Shown here: piece by piece, positions 1 to 12,700 of the stretch
Position numbering within the stretch: the first letter of the stretch is position 1
Layout: each line of letters starts with the position of its first letter
NCBI GenBank assembly: GCA_963989385.1
Contig: OZ022499.1
Coordinates: 76,012,203 to 76,076,202, forward strand
Length of the DNA stretch: 64,000 nucleotides
Direction: 5' to 3'
Origin: Ctena decussata
Lineage: Eukaryota; Mollusca; Bivalvia; Lucinida; Lucinidae
The notes under the pieces: generated by a model
Told to the model about the DNA's origin: nothing
What the model saw: only the letters and a program-made list of their open reading frames with translations
Database searches by the model: none
Translations under genes and position numbers: made by a program

Positions 1-974
1 AAACAAATTACAGACCCTATGTTCAATATATCTCTTGCAAAGGAACATAGGGTCTGGTCACTTACATTTGAGATTTTTCCTAAATCTTGGTTAGCAAACT
101 TTACTGACCTTTTGTCCAGCCCTTTAGGATGCTGCAGTGGCAGAATTTTATGTAAGAAGCAATTTGAAGACGTAAACACAGCTGGTCAATCTTATAAAAC
201 AAATGTTCTGTGGCAATTTGTTTTTATAACTCTGTAGGTTTTGTGAACAGGAAACTAAATACAATAAACCCTGAACCTACTGATTTTCTGTAATGGATAG
301 TTCTACCTTTTGATTTTAGACTGGTCCATTTTATAGCTGAGGGGGTATTTAATAAGTAATACCGAAAAAATAAGTAAAAGGAAAAGGGTGACACTTTTCC
401 AGAGCAGTCTGATCTGGGTCTCCACTGTTCACAGAAACAGCTTTGTCCGATTTAAGAGTGTTGTGCAATCCATTAGCACGTTAACGAAACCGCGTCCCTT
501 AATATTCAATATAATATAATTGATTTGTTCAAATTAGAATGTGTTTTGAGGAAGATTCCATAGCACTTAGATAACTGTTGATCAAAGAATTTAAAATAAT
601 TTAAATCAGCAAAGACCTCTAGAGAATGCCAAATAAGTCTTTAAAGAATAGACACACTGGCTTTTTACATGTAATACATTTACATTCAAATGTATAAAAA
701 CATATTTGATCTGATCAGCACCAGTCAAGATTCAATGCATACAAGTATGTTTTAAGAAATGTCCTTTATACACTTGATGCCAGTGCAATGATTGGACTGG
801 CACTAATCAGATTTACTATGTAGCGGAGTGTTCAAAATAGTCTGTCATGAATCATATCGTGACTAGTGAGGATAAAATTTGTTTAAATTGGAATGAGCAA
901 TGCAATACAGCTGATTGCCTGTTATTGGTTCAAGACAGTTTGTCCTAATGTGCCGACTGTTAAACAATATAATT
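1..974. other. no recognised feature
   Basis: AT-rich DNA with no exon-like or protein-like stretch that I can support. A phrase at about 402-445 resembles the short palindromic family seen at 7646 and elsewhere. Confidence 0.5.
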
Positions 975-1205
975 TGGCATGGTTTTAATTGTGGAATGGA
1001 AAGGAGTGGAATGGAATGATCTTGTCTGCCTTTTTCCATTGATTTGGAATGGCACTCTTAGTCTCTTACAGGAAAGAATTTGCTCCCTCTGAGGGAGCAA
1101 TTTCTTCCTGTAAGAAAACCACTGTCCCACGCTCTTGGAGCAACTTGTAACAAATTCACCGTATATTATGACATCCGTTCCATTCCAGGTTTTAAACTAT
1201 GCTCT
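975..1205. mobile_element. palindromic MITE-like element, GGAATGG family, copy 1
   Basis: Starts with ggagtggaatggaatgat and ends with its rough inverse (ccgttccattccagg). A central hairpin of ggaaagaatttgctccctc and its complement sits between. A second copy is at 58265-58473. Confidence 0.7.
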
Positions 1206-1611
1206 AAAATTCATATACAGGTTGAGAGGTTATTTGGAGAAACCAAAACTAATTGATTTCTTAGAGTGAAGGAGATTGAGATCTTTGTTAGTCTAATGGG
1301 CACTTTATGGCACTTTGTAATGGTGCTATTATTAACTCAAGAATTTGTGAGAAGAGTATCAAATTGCAGAGCCTCTTCTGAAAGTTACCAGGCGAATCTG
1401 ACCACCAGAATAATATACAGATTCGACTGGGGTCAGGCTAGAAACAAATGTCTGTCCGTCAGATAAATTGACGACTTATTGAAACATGATGATCATGATA
1501 ATGGTGCTAACTGTACAATCGATATACAAAGTTTCCCTTTATACATTTAGACCACTGTAATGTTTCAATTTAAAGCTGAAACACAATAGCTCTACATATT
1601 TTCTATGGCTG

Positions 1612-1990
1612 AAATGTTGGTCATGATACTATGGAACAAAAATTCGGGAATTTTTGTGTTTTTCATTCGCTCCAAGTCTTGGAAGAAAGATAACCAGATT
1701 TTTGTATAAGATTATATGATTTTAAGATGAAACGCATATGCGTGGGGTATTAAGAGGCCTACCCATGGCGCAAAATACTCAAAGAGTATTTTGACTAATA
1801 TCTCTAATTGATTTGCGCTAGATGGCATACAGAATATGTATTAATATCAAATAAGAGTTATTTAATAGAAATATTACAAATATCTACTGAAGATAGGGGA
1901 AAACGGGTCCGTTCCGGTGCCCGTTCCGGTAATTCAGTCCATTCCGGTCCGTTCCGGTAAATTTACGCACCCGGCTGTACTGAACCGGGT
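1612..1990 (+). repeat. dispersed repeat, copy 1
   Basis: Shares ccaagtcttggaagaaagat, atactcaaagagtattttga and ttccggtaaatttacgcac with 44628-45270, in the same order and orientation. This copy is uninterrupted. The other carries a SINE in the middle. Confidence 0.7.
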
Positions 1991-2645
1991 AAAATACAGT
2001 ACCGTATCATCGGAAGCATATCGGAATGTACCGAAGAATGTCAATATTTTACGGACCAGTCTGGTTTCTCGTCATAGCGGATAACCCCACAATAAGGGTA
2101 CTGCTATTCAATAATAATATCAGACATATTTACAGCATTTTGAACTTAGCCAATTTTCATTTTGTTATTATGACATAGCGACGGGGTTTTGAACTTGGAA
2201 TTTTTTCAATCACAGTAAAAATTTCTCATAGATACCCCATTAGATTTTGGTCCTTTTTTTTACATTTTAATTATTAAAGGCGTATAGTGTATTTAAAACA
2301 TTGAGTGCAGATAATTTTGCGGGACGTATTCTGAAACCTTGCTTGCAGCCAATTTCTTATCTCAACAGAAATAAAAAAAATATATTATTTGTTTCAAATA
2401 TGTCTTCTTTCACTTCGTCTTATATCTTTTTTTAAAGATATTTCTTGTTATTATTAGGTTAACAGTTTTATTGAACATTCAACAACAGATTTCTGGATGA
2501 CCATAAGCAGGGAGAAAGTACAAAATATGCTGACAAAATTTAAAGACCATTAATCTGAACGATTTACCAACCTGTCAGAGTAAGAAAATATTCTTCGGGT
2601 TTCATACAGGTTGGATTGCGGTCAGTCTGACATAAAAAGGTATTA

Positions 2646-2647
<2 letters not shown>

Positions 2648-2736
<89 letters not shown>
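2648..2736. repeat. (GT)n microsatellite
   Basis: About 44 uninterrupted GT units, followed by a shorter second GT run near 2761-2780 and then a G tract. Confidence 0.98.
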
Positions 2737-2738
<2 letters not shown>

Positions 2739-2779
2739 GGGTAGCTGGGGAGTTGGGATGGTGTGTGTGTGTGTGTGTG

Positions 2780-2890
2780 TGGGGGGGGGGGGGGTCATAA
2801 GCTTTTTTGTCACCTCTCTGTGGGGGGGGGGTCGGAAAAAAAATTCTGGTGAGACTGGGGCGGGTCGGAAAAATTTTGGTGACTCATATG
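2780..2890 (+). repeat. G-rich dispersed repeat, copy 1
   Basis: Contains ttttttgtcacc, a G run, then ttctggtgagactgggg and tcggaaa. The reverse complement of this layout is at 47128-47245. The family seems to contain long homopolymer G tracts as part of its body. Confidence 0.6.
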
Positions 2891-3039
2891 AAATGTACCT
2901 AATCAAAGACTCGTCCCTTATGAAGGCAAAACCAAAGCATCGGCTTCTTTTACAGCGGAAGTTCACTTTCCGCCATCTTTAATTGGTTATTTCCTCGGGG
3001 ATAGAGGGGATAACCATATTAAGTTAGGAATTCGTACGC

Positions 3040-3480
3040 GATTATACGCCGTTTCCTTTTGCCGAAATAGGGTCCCACTATTTCCCGTTACTTCTACATT
3101 TGGCGCACCCTACTGCAAGATTCTCGCCAGCATCCCAAATGCATGATCTTTATAGCTTATCTTGAACACGTTATCTCGCCCTATACAAGCCATTACCCGA
3201 GAGTTCAGTACAGCTTCCAAGAGTTGTCACTTAAGGTTACAGATCAATAACAAGTTGTTCTCGATCATGCGCCGTTTCGTTACGCTAAATGCGGGTCCCA
3301 CTATTTCCCGGTATTAGTTCCCATATTTTTGCGCACCCAGCTGCAGGGTCCCTCCCAGCATCGCTGAGGCATGAGCTATAGAACTTGTCCTGATACTTCG
3401 TCTAACATAATACAAGCATCTCACCTAATACAAGCAATTACCAGAGAGTACAGTCCACTTAGGAAGAGCTGTCACTAAAC
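3040..3480. repeat. diverged tandem duplication, about 225-bp unit
   Basis: Two successive copies share gcgggtcccactatttccc-type sequence (3071 and 3293), gcgcaccc and ctgcarg (3103 and 3342), ccagcatc, and gagagt..cagt before a terminal gtcact. They are diverged by many substitutions. No coding sense is seen. Confidence 0.65.
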
Positions 3481-4418
3481 AGTAAGCACTGAAGCTAACC
3501 TGTTACAAGCAATCACCTAGACATAAGGAAAAAACTGTCAAACTCGCCCTTTACCTACAGCTTCATCAAAGTCCAAGAATACAATAAATTTAACTTGTAT
3601 TGCTGCCAATTTTCTACTGTACCACTTGCATCCTACAGATTCATTGCTAAATGATAACCACTCAAGCTTTTTCAAAAAGCTTAACTTGTCCAGACTACCC
3701 GAGGTGAGGTGGGGGTTGCGGTAGTCGAGTAAATACGAATATGTGCGCAGTACTGCGCATGCGTACTGCGGTTACTCGTGTTGTTCGGTCAGTAACTCTA
3801 GTTACTCGAGTTACTCGAGTTGACAAACCGAAACTGCTCTATGATGAGGCAAGGGGAAGCACTCTACAAAACAGATTGTAAAACTGAACCAGGCAAGAAT
3901 CAATTTGGGGCAAAAATAGCTTTATCTATCATTCAACAGTTGATGAGAAATCAGTTTTAAAAAGCCCATACGTAGTTTTATGAAACTGCATGGTTAAAAT
4001 CGTAAAATCATGTTCACAGAGACCTGATAAGTCGCAATGAAGCGGTAGCTGGGTTTAATGGAGCTATTGACATAGCTGTCGTTCGATGACTGATGGTTCG
4101 GAGGCCGTTCTCCTTATTGAAGTGTTATACCTCAAATTAGGATGAAAGCTTCACCTCACGTTACCCATCTTATTTGAACTGAAAATTTATGTCGGTATTT
4201 GGTCACCTGGTCCCTTACAAAGATTTTTCCACCCTACTGTAGATGTGAAGTATCATGAAAATATTCTAAGGGGAATTCAAATGATAGAGCAGACAACAAA
4301 ATGTGTACAGCCAGGCTCATCACAACACTGTGTCACAACAGTTAACCTGTCCTGCATAACTGTGACATTTCTAGACGTTTCTTAAATTATGTAGGATATT
4401 CAAGTTATGCAGTGGACA

Positions 4419-4558
4419 TGAAATCACAGCTAAAACCATCAAGGGGAAATAACGCAGAAAGTATGAAAGCAAGAGTTGTCATTCTTGAATGAGAATGGCA
4501 GCTATCACATTGATACACCATGAGTTATTTCCCCTTGATGGTTTTCATTTCACTTTCA
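4419..4558. mobile_element. short inverted-repeat element, 22-bp perfect arms
   Basis: aaaaccatcaaggggaaata at 4432 extends to a 22-bp perfect inverse at 4524-4545. Looser pairing continues outward (tgaaatcacagc / catttcactttca). Foldback MITE-like structure; no coding capacity. Confidence 0.7.
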
Positions 4559-4672
4559 TATTGGCTACATAATTTAAGACTTATATAATATTACAAAGTT
4601 AAGTAGAAAAGGTCATGATAATACGTCATATTTAAGAATGGCAGCTCTGGGTTTCATAGTTTATTTCATTTC

Positions 4673-5203
4673 TTACATAGTTGACGTCAGATTAGGCTCT
4701 GCATCCTCTGTTGATGCATCTGAATAGGTGTTCTCGATTCTAATCCTCTCGCCCGGGGTGTAACACCAAGGATTAAATTTGTATGGGTGCCCATACCATG
4801 AACTATTTAGCCAACTCTTGAAACTGTTCAGAGAGGGTGGCATTATTACATATTCTGGAAGGTCATTCCAAGTTTGGACAATCCTATTGCTGAAGAAGTT
4901 ACTTCTCAATTTTAATCTTGATCTTTTTTATGTATTTTCAGAGAATAGCCTCTAGTTGCAGTATAGGTGGACATTGTAAATAATTTCTGCTTGTCAACTA
5001 CATCTATATCATTTAGTATTTTGTACACCTGTACCATGTCCGCTCTATCTCTTCTGTACTCCTAAGTAGGCAGACCTAATGCTTTGAGTCTTTCAGAATA
5101 TTTTAGATCTCTTAGTACTGTTACCAGCTTGGTTGCTCTCCGCTGAACATTTTCAATTGATTTTGCATCCTTTTTGTAGAAAGGAGACCATATGCTAGTG
5201 GCA
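4673..5203 (-). pseudogene. degenerate LINE reverse-transcriptase C-terminus (CR1/jockey-like)
   Basis: Read on the - strand, this gives IWSPFYKKDAKSIENVQRRA, then YSERLKALGLPT, EYRRDRADMVQVYKILN, a TRGYSLK segment and FFSNRIVQTWNDLPEYVI...LNSFKSWLN. These are the familiar final motifs of non-LTR retrotransposon ORF2. An in-frame TAG follows LGLPT, and a one-base deletion after KIHKK shifts the frame. The 5' side is cut at 5203 by the adjoining inverted-repeat element. It is a dead 5'-truncated fragment. The exact LINE clade needs a search. Confidence 0.85.
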
Positions 5204-5205
5204 TA

Positions 5206-5605
5206 CCGTATTCTACCTAATTAGCGCACATGCCTCTATAAGCGCACGCCATGGCAATTTGTGAGGCATAGGACTATTAATGCACATATTTTTACTGCTT
5301 TATCCCTTTGCTTTCTCGTTTACAAGAGCTGAAAATGCAATAGAATATTTAAGTTTTTACTTCTAAATTTTCTCTATCCTTTTACATGTATATCCATACG
5401 AATTTAAAAGGTTAAGCATCAGAGAAAAGCTGCTTATAAGCAGCTTTTTTTCTGATGCTTTACCTTTAAATTTGTTCCCTTCAATATATAATAACCTATT
5501 AAAATGTGCGCTTATATGAAAGAAAGTTTACTACAAGTATTTGCCGCCATTTTGAAAAAGTTAAGCGCACAGGGCGCTAATAAGTAATAACAAGGTCGAT
5601 TACGG
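5206..5605. mobile_element. TA-flanked inverted-repeat element with long internal hairpin
   Basis: Ends CCGTATTC / GATTACGG between TA dinucleotides, with inner inverse ttagcgcac / gcgctaa. At 5400-5475 a near-perfect hairpin pairs ggttaagcatcagagaaaag with its complement. It abuts the LINE fragment directly. Ends resemble those of the elements at 11072 and 48155. Confidence 0.6.
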
Positions 5606-5692
5606 TATTCTAAGTGTTATTTCCCGTTTATGGTTTTATTCATTATTTCATGTTTGCACTTTGGAGTATCAATTCACTCCCTAACTTAAACA

Positions 5693-5889
5693 GAGCTCTA
5701 GATAAGAGGGCGTATTTGATGATAATTAAGGATAATTTTTTTTATTTCTCATCGAAACCATATGTTGTGACCCCTCATCTGAACCGTCGCGTCGAGACGT
5801 TTCAGATGAGGGGTCACAACATATGTTTTTATGCCGAATTAACAAAATTATCCCTAATTATCACCAAATACTCCTTCTTATCTTGAGCT
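5693..5889. mobile_element. foldback element PAL1, copy 1
   Basis: Palindrome-like along almost its whole length: outer gagctctagataagag and its inverse, inner ataattaaggataatt, centre tgttgtgacccctcatctga and complement. Other copies are at 30380-36154, 41619-41913 and 42281-42481. Outer consensus GAGCTCCAGATAAGA. Confidence 0.85.
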
Positions 5890-6623
5890 AATACTCTTTT
5901 GAATATTTTCATGACACATCACAGTTATTAACAGTTGAGTTAAGTATACCCATAAATGACCTTGTTCCCCCAGTAGGCGTACCAGGAATCATCATTCCAT
6001 GACATTTCAAACCCCACTGGCTGGGACTGACATTTACAAGTCCAGTTTCTTCCCCCAGACTATTAGAGATTGTAATTCCCTGGAAGATTCACTTATTTCT
6101 GCTGCTGAGGGTGCAGAGGATTCAGTTACTAAGTTTACTTATCTTATAAGGGCTAGGGACTAGCTTCCTTGATTCACAGGTCCTGGTGAATGATTGTCCT
6201 TGGGAGTATCACCAGTAAACAATTCTGATTCTGATTCTGATTCCGAGTTATGTAGATTAGGTCAGGGTAATATGTCACAGACAAGAACGACAAATTTCAC
6301 TTGAGCCATGGGTTGAAATTAAGGGGATCAGTAGTTCTACATTGCAAATATTGAATGGCCCTTTTCTGTTTTTGTTCATAGTTGGCCGTATTATGGTGCC
6401 AGCCAATATTAAAATAGCCATCAGAGTCAGAGAAGATGACAAATTCCTTGAACAGATTACCTCCAGTGAGAAGGGAGGCAAAAATGAAAATGGCAGCTTT
6501 TCCTCAAGTCACTGTAAAGTTACTCCCTGTTTCATATTCAATTGGCACTTAAAGATAGCTAGTATATAGGCTTATAGTGGTTCTGTTTTCTTTCTAGATT
6601 TTTTCTCAGGGACATACAGAATA

Positions 6624-6715
6624 ATGAAGCTGTCAGTATATAATGAGATACTACATCTCATGCATACTTACAAATCCAGAGATGCCTTGCCACTAATTGC
6701 AGAGAAATTCCCAGG
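6624..6715 (+). CDS. CDIN1: CDIN1 coding exon 1
   Basis: Codes residues 1-30 plus two bases of codon 31. The donor is gtgagt. The exon itself probably begins at 6610, after a ttttctcag acceptor, which leaves 14 bases of 5' UTR here. Confidence 0.9.
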
Positions 6716-9700
6716 GTGAGTTAATAACTAACCACTTTGTGTATATATGCAACTGACAGTAATGCCCTTAAGTTTCAAACTTTGGAATATCTTTACCAGT
6801 TGCATGTCCATAGATGCAGCTTAAGAAAAGACTTGACACATAGGGGAAAGTCGGGTAACTTCGGACAGGTGGGTAAATTCGGACATACAATTGCAAACAG
6901 TGAAAATCCAGATGAGACGGCTCATAATGAGCCGTCTCATCAGGCTTTTCTCTGTTTGGCCAGTTAATGTTTGTTTTAGTTCCAAATAACTGACATATAA
7001 AGGAAACAATGTCAGTGTCCGAATTTACCCGCTGTCCGAAGTTACCCTACTCTCCCCTACACACATGTATTTTTCAGTATTTCGTGGAAGTGCTTTAGTG
7101 CTGAGTAATATGGCCCTTTGTATTTTTCATAAAAAAGTTTGTTATCCTAACTCCTCCAAGACCTTTGATGGATTTTCTTAAAATTAAGTATGTGAACACA
7201 TATTGGCATGACGATGTGCATTAGGGTAATAATTTCAAATTCTGACCCTTTTTATCTGAGTAATGCCCATTTTTAATATTTTTTGCCCATTTTTAGGTGT
7301 TTTTTAAGAACATTTTTGCTTCAGTTTCTTAAAGTTGGTTACTAGATGAAGCATAAGAAAATAGTAGACACATATTTTTCAAATTTTTCTGGAAGGGTTT
7401 CCTGTTATGCCCCTTTGTAATTTTGGCCAAAAAAGTGTATTATTGCCACTCCTCTCAGACCATTTAACAGGTTTTCTTGAAATTCAGGTAAGACAGCAGT
7501 CTGCAGAATTATTGTAACTGATCTTTTAAATTTTTTTTTCTTTCTTTTCAGAGTATCCATCAATGCACTTGGAAGTATATTTTCACAGGACTATCAGGTA
7601 TGAAGTTAAAATTGAGACCATAAAAAATAAGTATTGGGATTGATAGGTTTGATCAAACAGTGCAAACCTTGATCAGACTGCTCCTTGAGTCTGATCAGTG
7701 TCTACATTGTTTGCCATTCCATCTGCATCTTTCAGAAACATAACTGCATTCTAAAACCAAACTGTTCTATTTTTAGGATAACTACAGTGATTATAATTTT
7801 AGGTGTTCCAATATTTATAGTTGGTATCTTCTTCCAATGAATTTGGCCTAGTCCATGTAGACTGGCACTCCCTATTCTCATGGTACTTAAGATACAAGCA
7901 AGCCTGACCAAATGAGGAGGACCAACAATTCAAAATACTATATGTAGTTGAGCCCTCTAGTATTTCATCTTAATGCTTAAGGCATTTTTGTATTTTCTAC
8001 CTTCTGCTGAGTGTAATATTTTTATGTGCACACAGTACTACCCCAAAGTGGTTAGGCAGAAATACCGACTCCATATTCTCACAGTATATGGATATTTGCT
8101 TCAATGTAAGCAAATTAAATGCAAGCAGAAATATTTCCTTATTTAAAATGTTAAGTATAACCATGCTTAGATCAAACAAAGCAAGAACTAACATGATCGG
8201 ACAATTATTTTCCATTTTATCGCCACTTTTATCATCCTGGGGTGTTCCTTGTTACCACCTTTGGAGATTTTTCACTACTTTGGCTTTAAGAAGTCACAGA
8301 ATCTTCAAAAAGAGACAGAACTGAAATCTTATGTGTTTTTATACTTTGTATTCCTGAAGCCTGAAAGACAATATAAAAATAAGGAGACCTGTGTGCCTGA
8401 GGGCTTTTATATAGCACTACCGCGAGAATATGATTGCCGCGAGAATATGGAGTTGGAGTATACTATATAGTGGAGCGTTAGACACGCACATATAGAAAAA
8501 ATAATTGGTAACAATGTAGACATAGTCAGATTGATCTTCAGGAGCAGTCCTATCTGCATCTTATGATCTATACTGTTTGCAAACAAATACATGTACATTT
8601 TTCACCTCAGTGTTTGAAAGTTTCAATTCATATCTTTCCTGAAGTTTTGATATATATGAAGGTTATGATTTATTCCATCACTTTTAATATCTCGGAAGAT
8701 CTGTATTTCTAATGCATGGACCTCTTAAGATTTAGTCAGCAATCATATACACAGCTGTGCTCAGAATAATTACTCTAAAAAAAAGAATTAGCATCAAGAG
8801 TTGACCCCCATTGAAAAAGGAGGCAAAAATGAAAATGCTAGAATTGCTTCCCCTGAAAGTGAACCCATACACCTTAAGATATCCAAGAGTTGGAGTTATT
8901 ATGATGCACTAAGCCCTTAAAGTGTTAGAAAAGCAGACAACAAAATTTACTTCCCCAAAATTTCAAAAAAATGTTTGGTCCAAGCTATATCATATTGAGA
9001 ATTCATAGACAACAGAGCAAACAGTGTAGATCCAGCTGATAAGCCATCTTATTTGTATCTACGCTGTTGGCAAATCATGAGCCACCTCATGATCTAGGCT
9101 GTTTGCAAATGGAACTATTTTCATTTCTAGTGCTATAAGTGTTAGCAATTTTGTGGTTTCAGAAAAAGATGCGGAAAACTCACTACCTCCATTACAGTCC
9201 TGAGGCAGCCAGTAACTATTATGAAAGGTAAGAGCAGGGGCCAGTTGTTCAAAGTGTTGTTATCTTTACAAAGTTGTTAGTGAAGGATTCATTAAGTGTT
9301 CTAGTTCAGATAAAATCAAGAGTGCTTAATTTTTTGCAGAAAAAAATGAGAGAAGCTTTTAGACTGCAAAAGCTGCTCACAGTTTTCCAGCAAAAATGAC
9401 AGTGTTTTTGTGTACATAAGGCATGAAAATACATCATTACTTTTGAACAACCAGACCCACGAGAATTTCAGTTTCTGGCAGATGAGATACTTTAGATCTC
9501 TAGATTATTCTGGAGGTCATAGTAGTTAATTTGCTGCAGGTGAAATATAGTTTCCCCAGTGAGCTTGCACATCTTGGCAGGAGATGGGTAGTCCTCAGTG
9601 ATTGTTATTGCTCAAAATCAAGCAACTTTCCAGCTCCCAGCCTATTTAGCAGAGTTGCCACAGTCAGGGAAAACCATCTGGAAAATGATATTTATTTGAG

Positions 9701-12700
9701 CCGCGACACAAGAAAACCAACTAAGTGGTGGTGCGCCCAGTGCAGACTCAGATCAACCTGGGCATCCACCCAGTCTGATCAGAGTCTTTGCTGTCTGCAT
9801 GGAGGTAGCTTAGACCCTTAGCTTCCCTTTGAGCATGCTGCGAAGACTCTCATCAGAGTGAGCGGATGCCCAGGCTGAGTCTGGGCTGGGCGCATAACCA
9901 CATTGTTGGTTTTCTCATGTCACGGCTCAATTATCCAGATCAGGGAAAGTTATAGTCAAGAAACAGTTCAGGAATTAGAAAATAATGGATTGGGTAGTCT
10001 TCAGAAAGTAGACATATACATGGAAATATTTATCCTTCTCAATGGGGGCCACTCCTGAAGGGAAAAAAAACGTTTCAAAAGTAACCACCAATTTTCAAGT
10101 GTTACCTTTAACACTGTTAAAAAGTGTATAATCAACTTTTGGATCTGTAAAAGATATGGAAACGTGAAAATGTCAAGGAAAATCAGGGAAAAGTCAGGGA
10201 ATTATAAAGCGGATAATGGGTGTTATTAAACCCTGTTCAGCAACCAAATAGTGTAATATATTAGCAATAGCATAATTAACTTCCGCCACCTGAGGTAGTC
10301 ACACAACAGCAAGATGTATAAGGATGGATACTAGTATCAGGGATGGTCCCAACATTTTGATGCTTTTATTCTTGGCAGTTTGTTAATTAGTTCCATGAAT
10401 CAATAAATGAGTTACTTTTGGGTCAGCCCCGGATCCAGGGGGTGGGCTCTGGGGCTTCAGCCCCGCCACCTGGACCCGGTAAGATTAAAATATATGTTGT
10501 GAGATCTCATTAGAATCGCCTCGGTGAGGCAATTCTAATGAGATCTCACAAGATACCAAAATTCTCATCAAATGGAACCCTTATTATGTCATATATTTTC
10601 AAGCCTCACCCCCTCCCCTCCGCCCAACCACCCCTTCCCCTCCCACTCCCCAAATATATCTCGGCTCTCGGCACCTCTCAGCCCCGCCAGTTATCAGTTA
10701 TCCAGAGCCCCACCAGTATGTTATGATCTGGATCCGGGCCTGTGGGTGGAAAGATACTTTATGGAAGGAAACACTCAGATCAGCCTACGCATCTGTGCAG
10801 TCTTATTAAAGTCTTTTCATTTCACAAAAAATCGATGACTCCAATCTGTGTGTGCAGATTTTGAATATTTACCCTAGGCACCACTGATTTAAGTTTCCTT
10901 TTCATGTGACACCACTCAAATAAATTACACATTTAGTACCTTGTGATTTGGCGGTATAATATTTCTCACTTCCTATATGAGTTGGGGTTATGAGACTTGG
11001 CTCAGACTTACATCTTGACAAGAACATTAACTGTTGAATTTGACCTGTACCTTTCATGACATTTCTGAATACCATATATGGGATAATTTTCGCGGTGTTC
11101 CATTTTTCGCCGTATTTCGCGGTCACTTAGAAACCGGGAATATTAAAATCACGAAATAATTTCCTGTTTCTTACAAAGTATCATCAGTAGACATAGCTTC
11201 CAGATATTTTGTTTCGGTTTGCTTCGGTAAAGTCTGGTACTTTTCATTTGAGCCAGTTCTTTCATTAACCTGCTGCCGCAGGTTAATGAAAGAACTAGCT
11301 CAAATGAAAATCAAGCAATTTTGATTTTGCGCATGTTGCTAACCGCCAAAATTAAAAATCGCAAAAGTTAATGTTTATGTTTTTGCCCCTAAACCCCGAA
11401 AACTTGAACCCGCGAAAATTACTGCGTATACGATACCTATATGGGATAAGATCATAACAGCTAATTAAAAGGAAAAAACAAATGCCAACCATCTACCAAT
11501 GGCCTTACACGTGGCCTTGACCTATATTGTACAGTTCACTCAGACACTGACTTTATATTTCTCTTTTCTTAATTATCATGCTTTGTTACCATGAGAGTCA
11601 GGCTCCTAACAGGTTTACTTCATTGTCTCTAAGGTACATATACAGTAACTTATGTCTTTATTGCAGGTTTGCTGCTGGATTGAAGGATGGAGAGAAAAAG
11701 ATACTTATTCAGCTGTCAGAGCAGGTAGTAATTTAAAGTATTTTATTTTATATCTATCAATGGTATATCTGTCAATGATACACCCTTTGAACTGTCTATT
11801 TACTGGCCATCTGATACAGAAAGGCCAATCAGTCTGATAAAAAGTGGTGTGTTATTTTTAAGGTTCAGTGTGTATATATATGCAGAGTTAGTTCTGATTA
11901 GAACCTCAGCATATACTATATTATACTATATTAATCCTATTAAATGCCCGGGGGTGTTGCATCTTACAAAAGGGGGCATTATTTAGAGCCCAAATGTAGC
12001 AAATCAGCCACTGCCAAAATACCTCTAATGGTGAACGTGTATACAGCTCTTATATTTGTACCTTCATTCTCAGTAGGGGAGGTCAACTCTTAAAGGAAAG
12101 AATTATCTCCACTTGGAGCAAATTCTTTCCTTCAAGAGTAGACTTCATTTCATAAAGCTACCTCACCCAGAGAAAGAAGCAAACAGGAAATCATGCGAAT
12201 TATTGCAACATTATTTTCGGAAAAAAAGCAGGGTGGGGGGGGGGATTAGAGCAGGGGCATTTATTAGGATTAATACAGTTCTTTTATCAGCAATTCAAAT
12301 ACAGTGCGCATATTGAAGCAATGGAAAGTTTCCTTGATTTATTCTGCAACAATTCACTGTTTGGGGCGCATGAGTCAAATTGCTGAGGACATGGGCAATT
12401 ACTGAAGTATTTTGTGATGTTTTGAGACATTAGACGGTGTAAGGTCTCTTTTTTTATCTAAAGTTGCCATAAAAATATACTTCAATCTTAGATACAGTTA
12501 AAAATATTGGCGGGAGCATGAATGCGCTAGCAGGAAGGTTGGGAGAGTTTGAATGAAAAGGATATTTTTTCAGCATTTATGAGTGTTCAAATCGATACAG
12601 TTCAGCTCTAGCATTGAATTGTTGAGTAATAATTCACTGTTTGGAGGTCAGTTGTAAAGAAGATCATATCATGAATGCGGAACTGTTTGTCAGTCAGTTG

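Noticed and set aside
2611..2982. Open frames of 123 and 107 codons on the two strands
   Set aside because: They are translations of the GT microsatellite (Cys-Val and Thr-His runs) with no other support.
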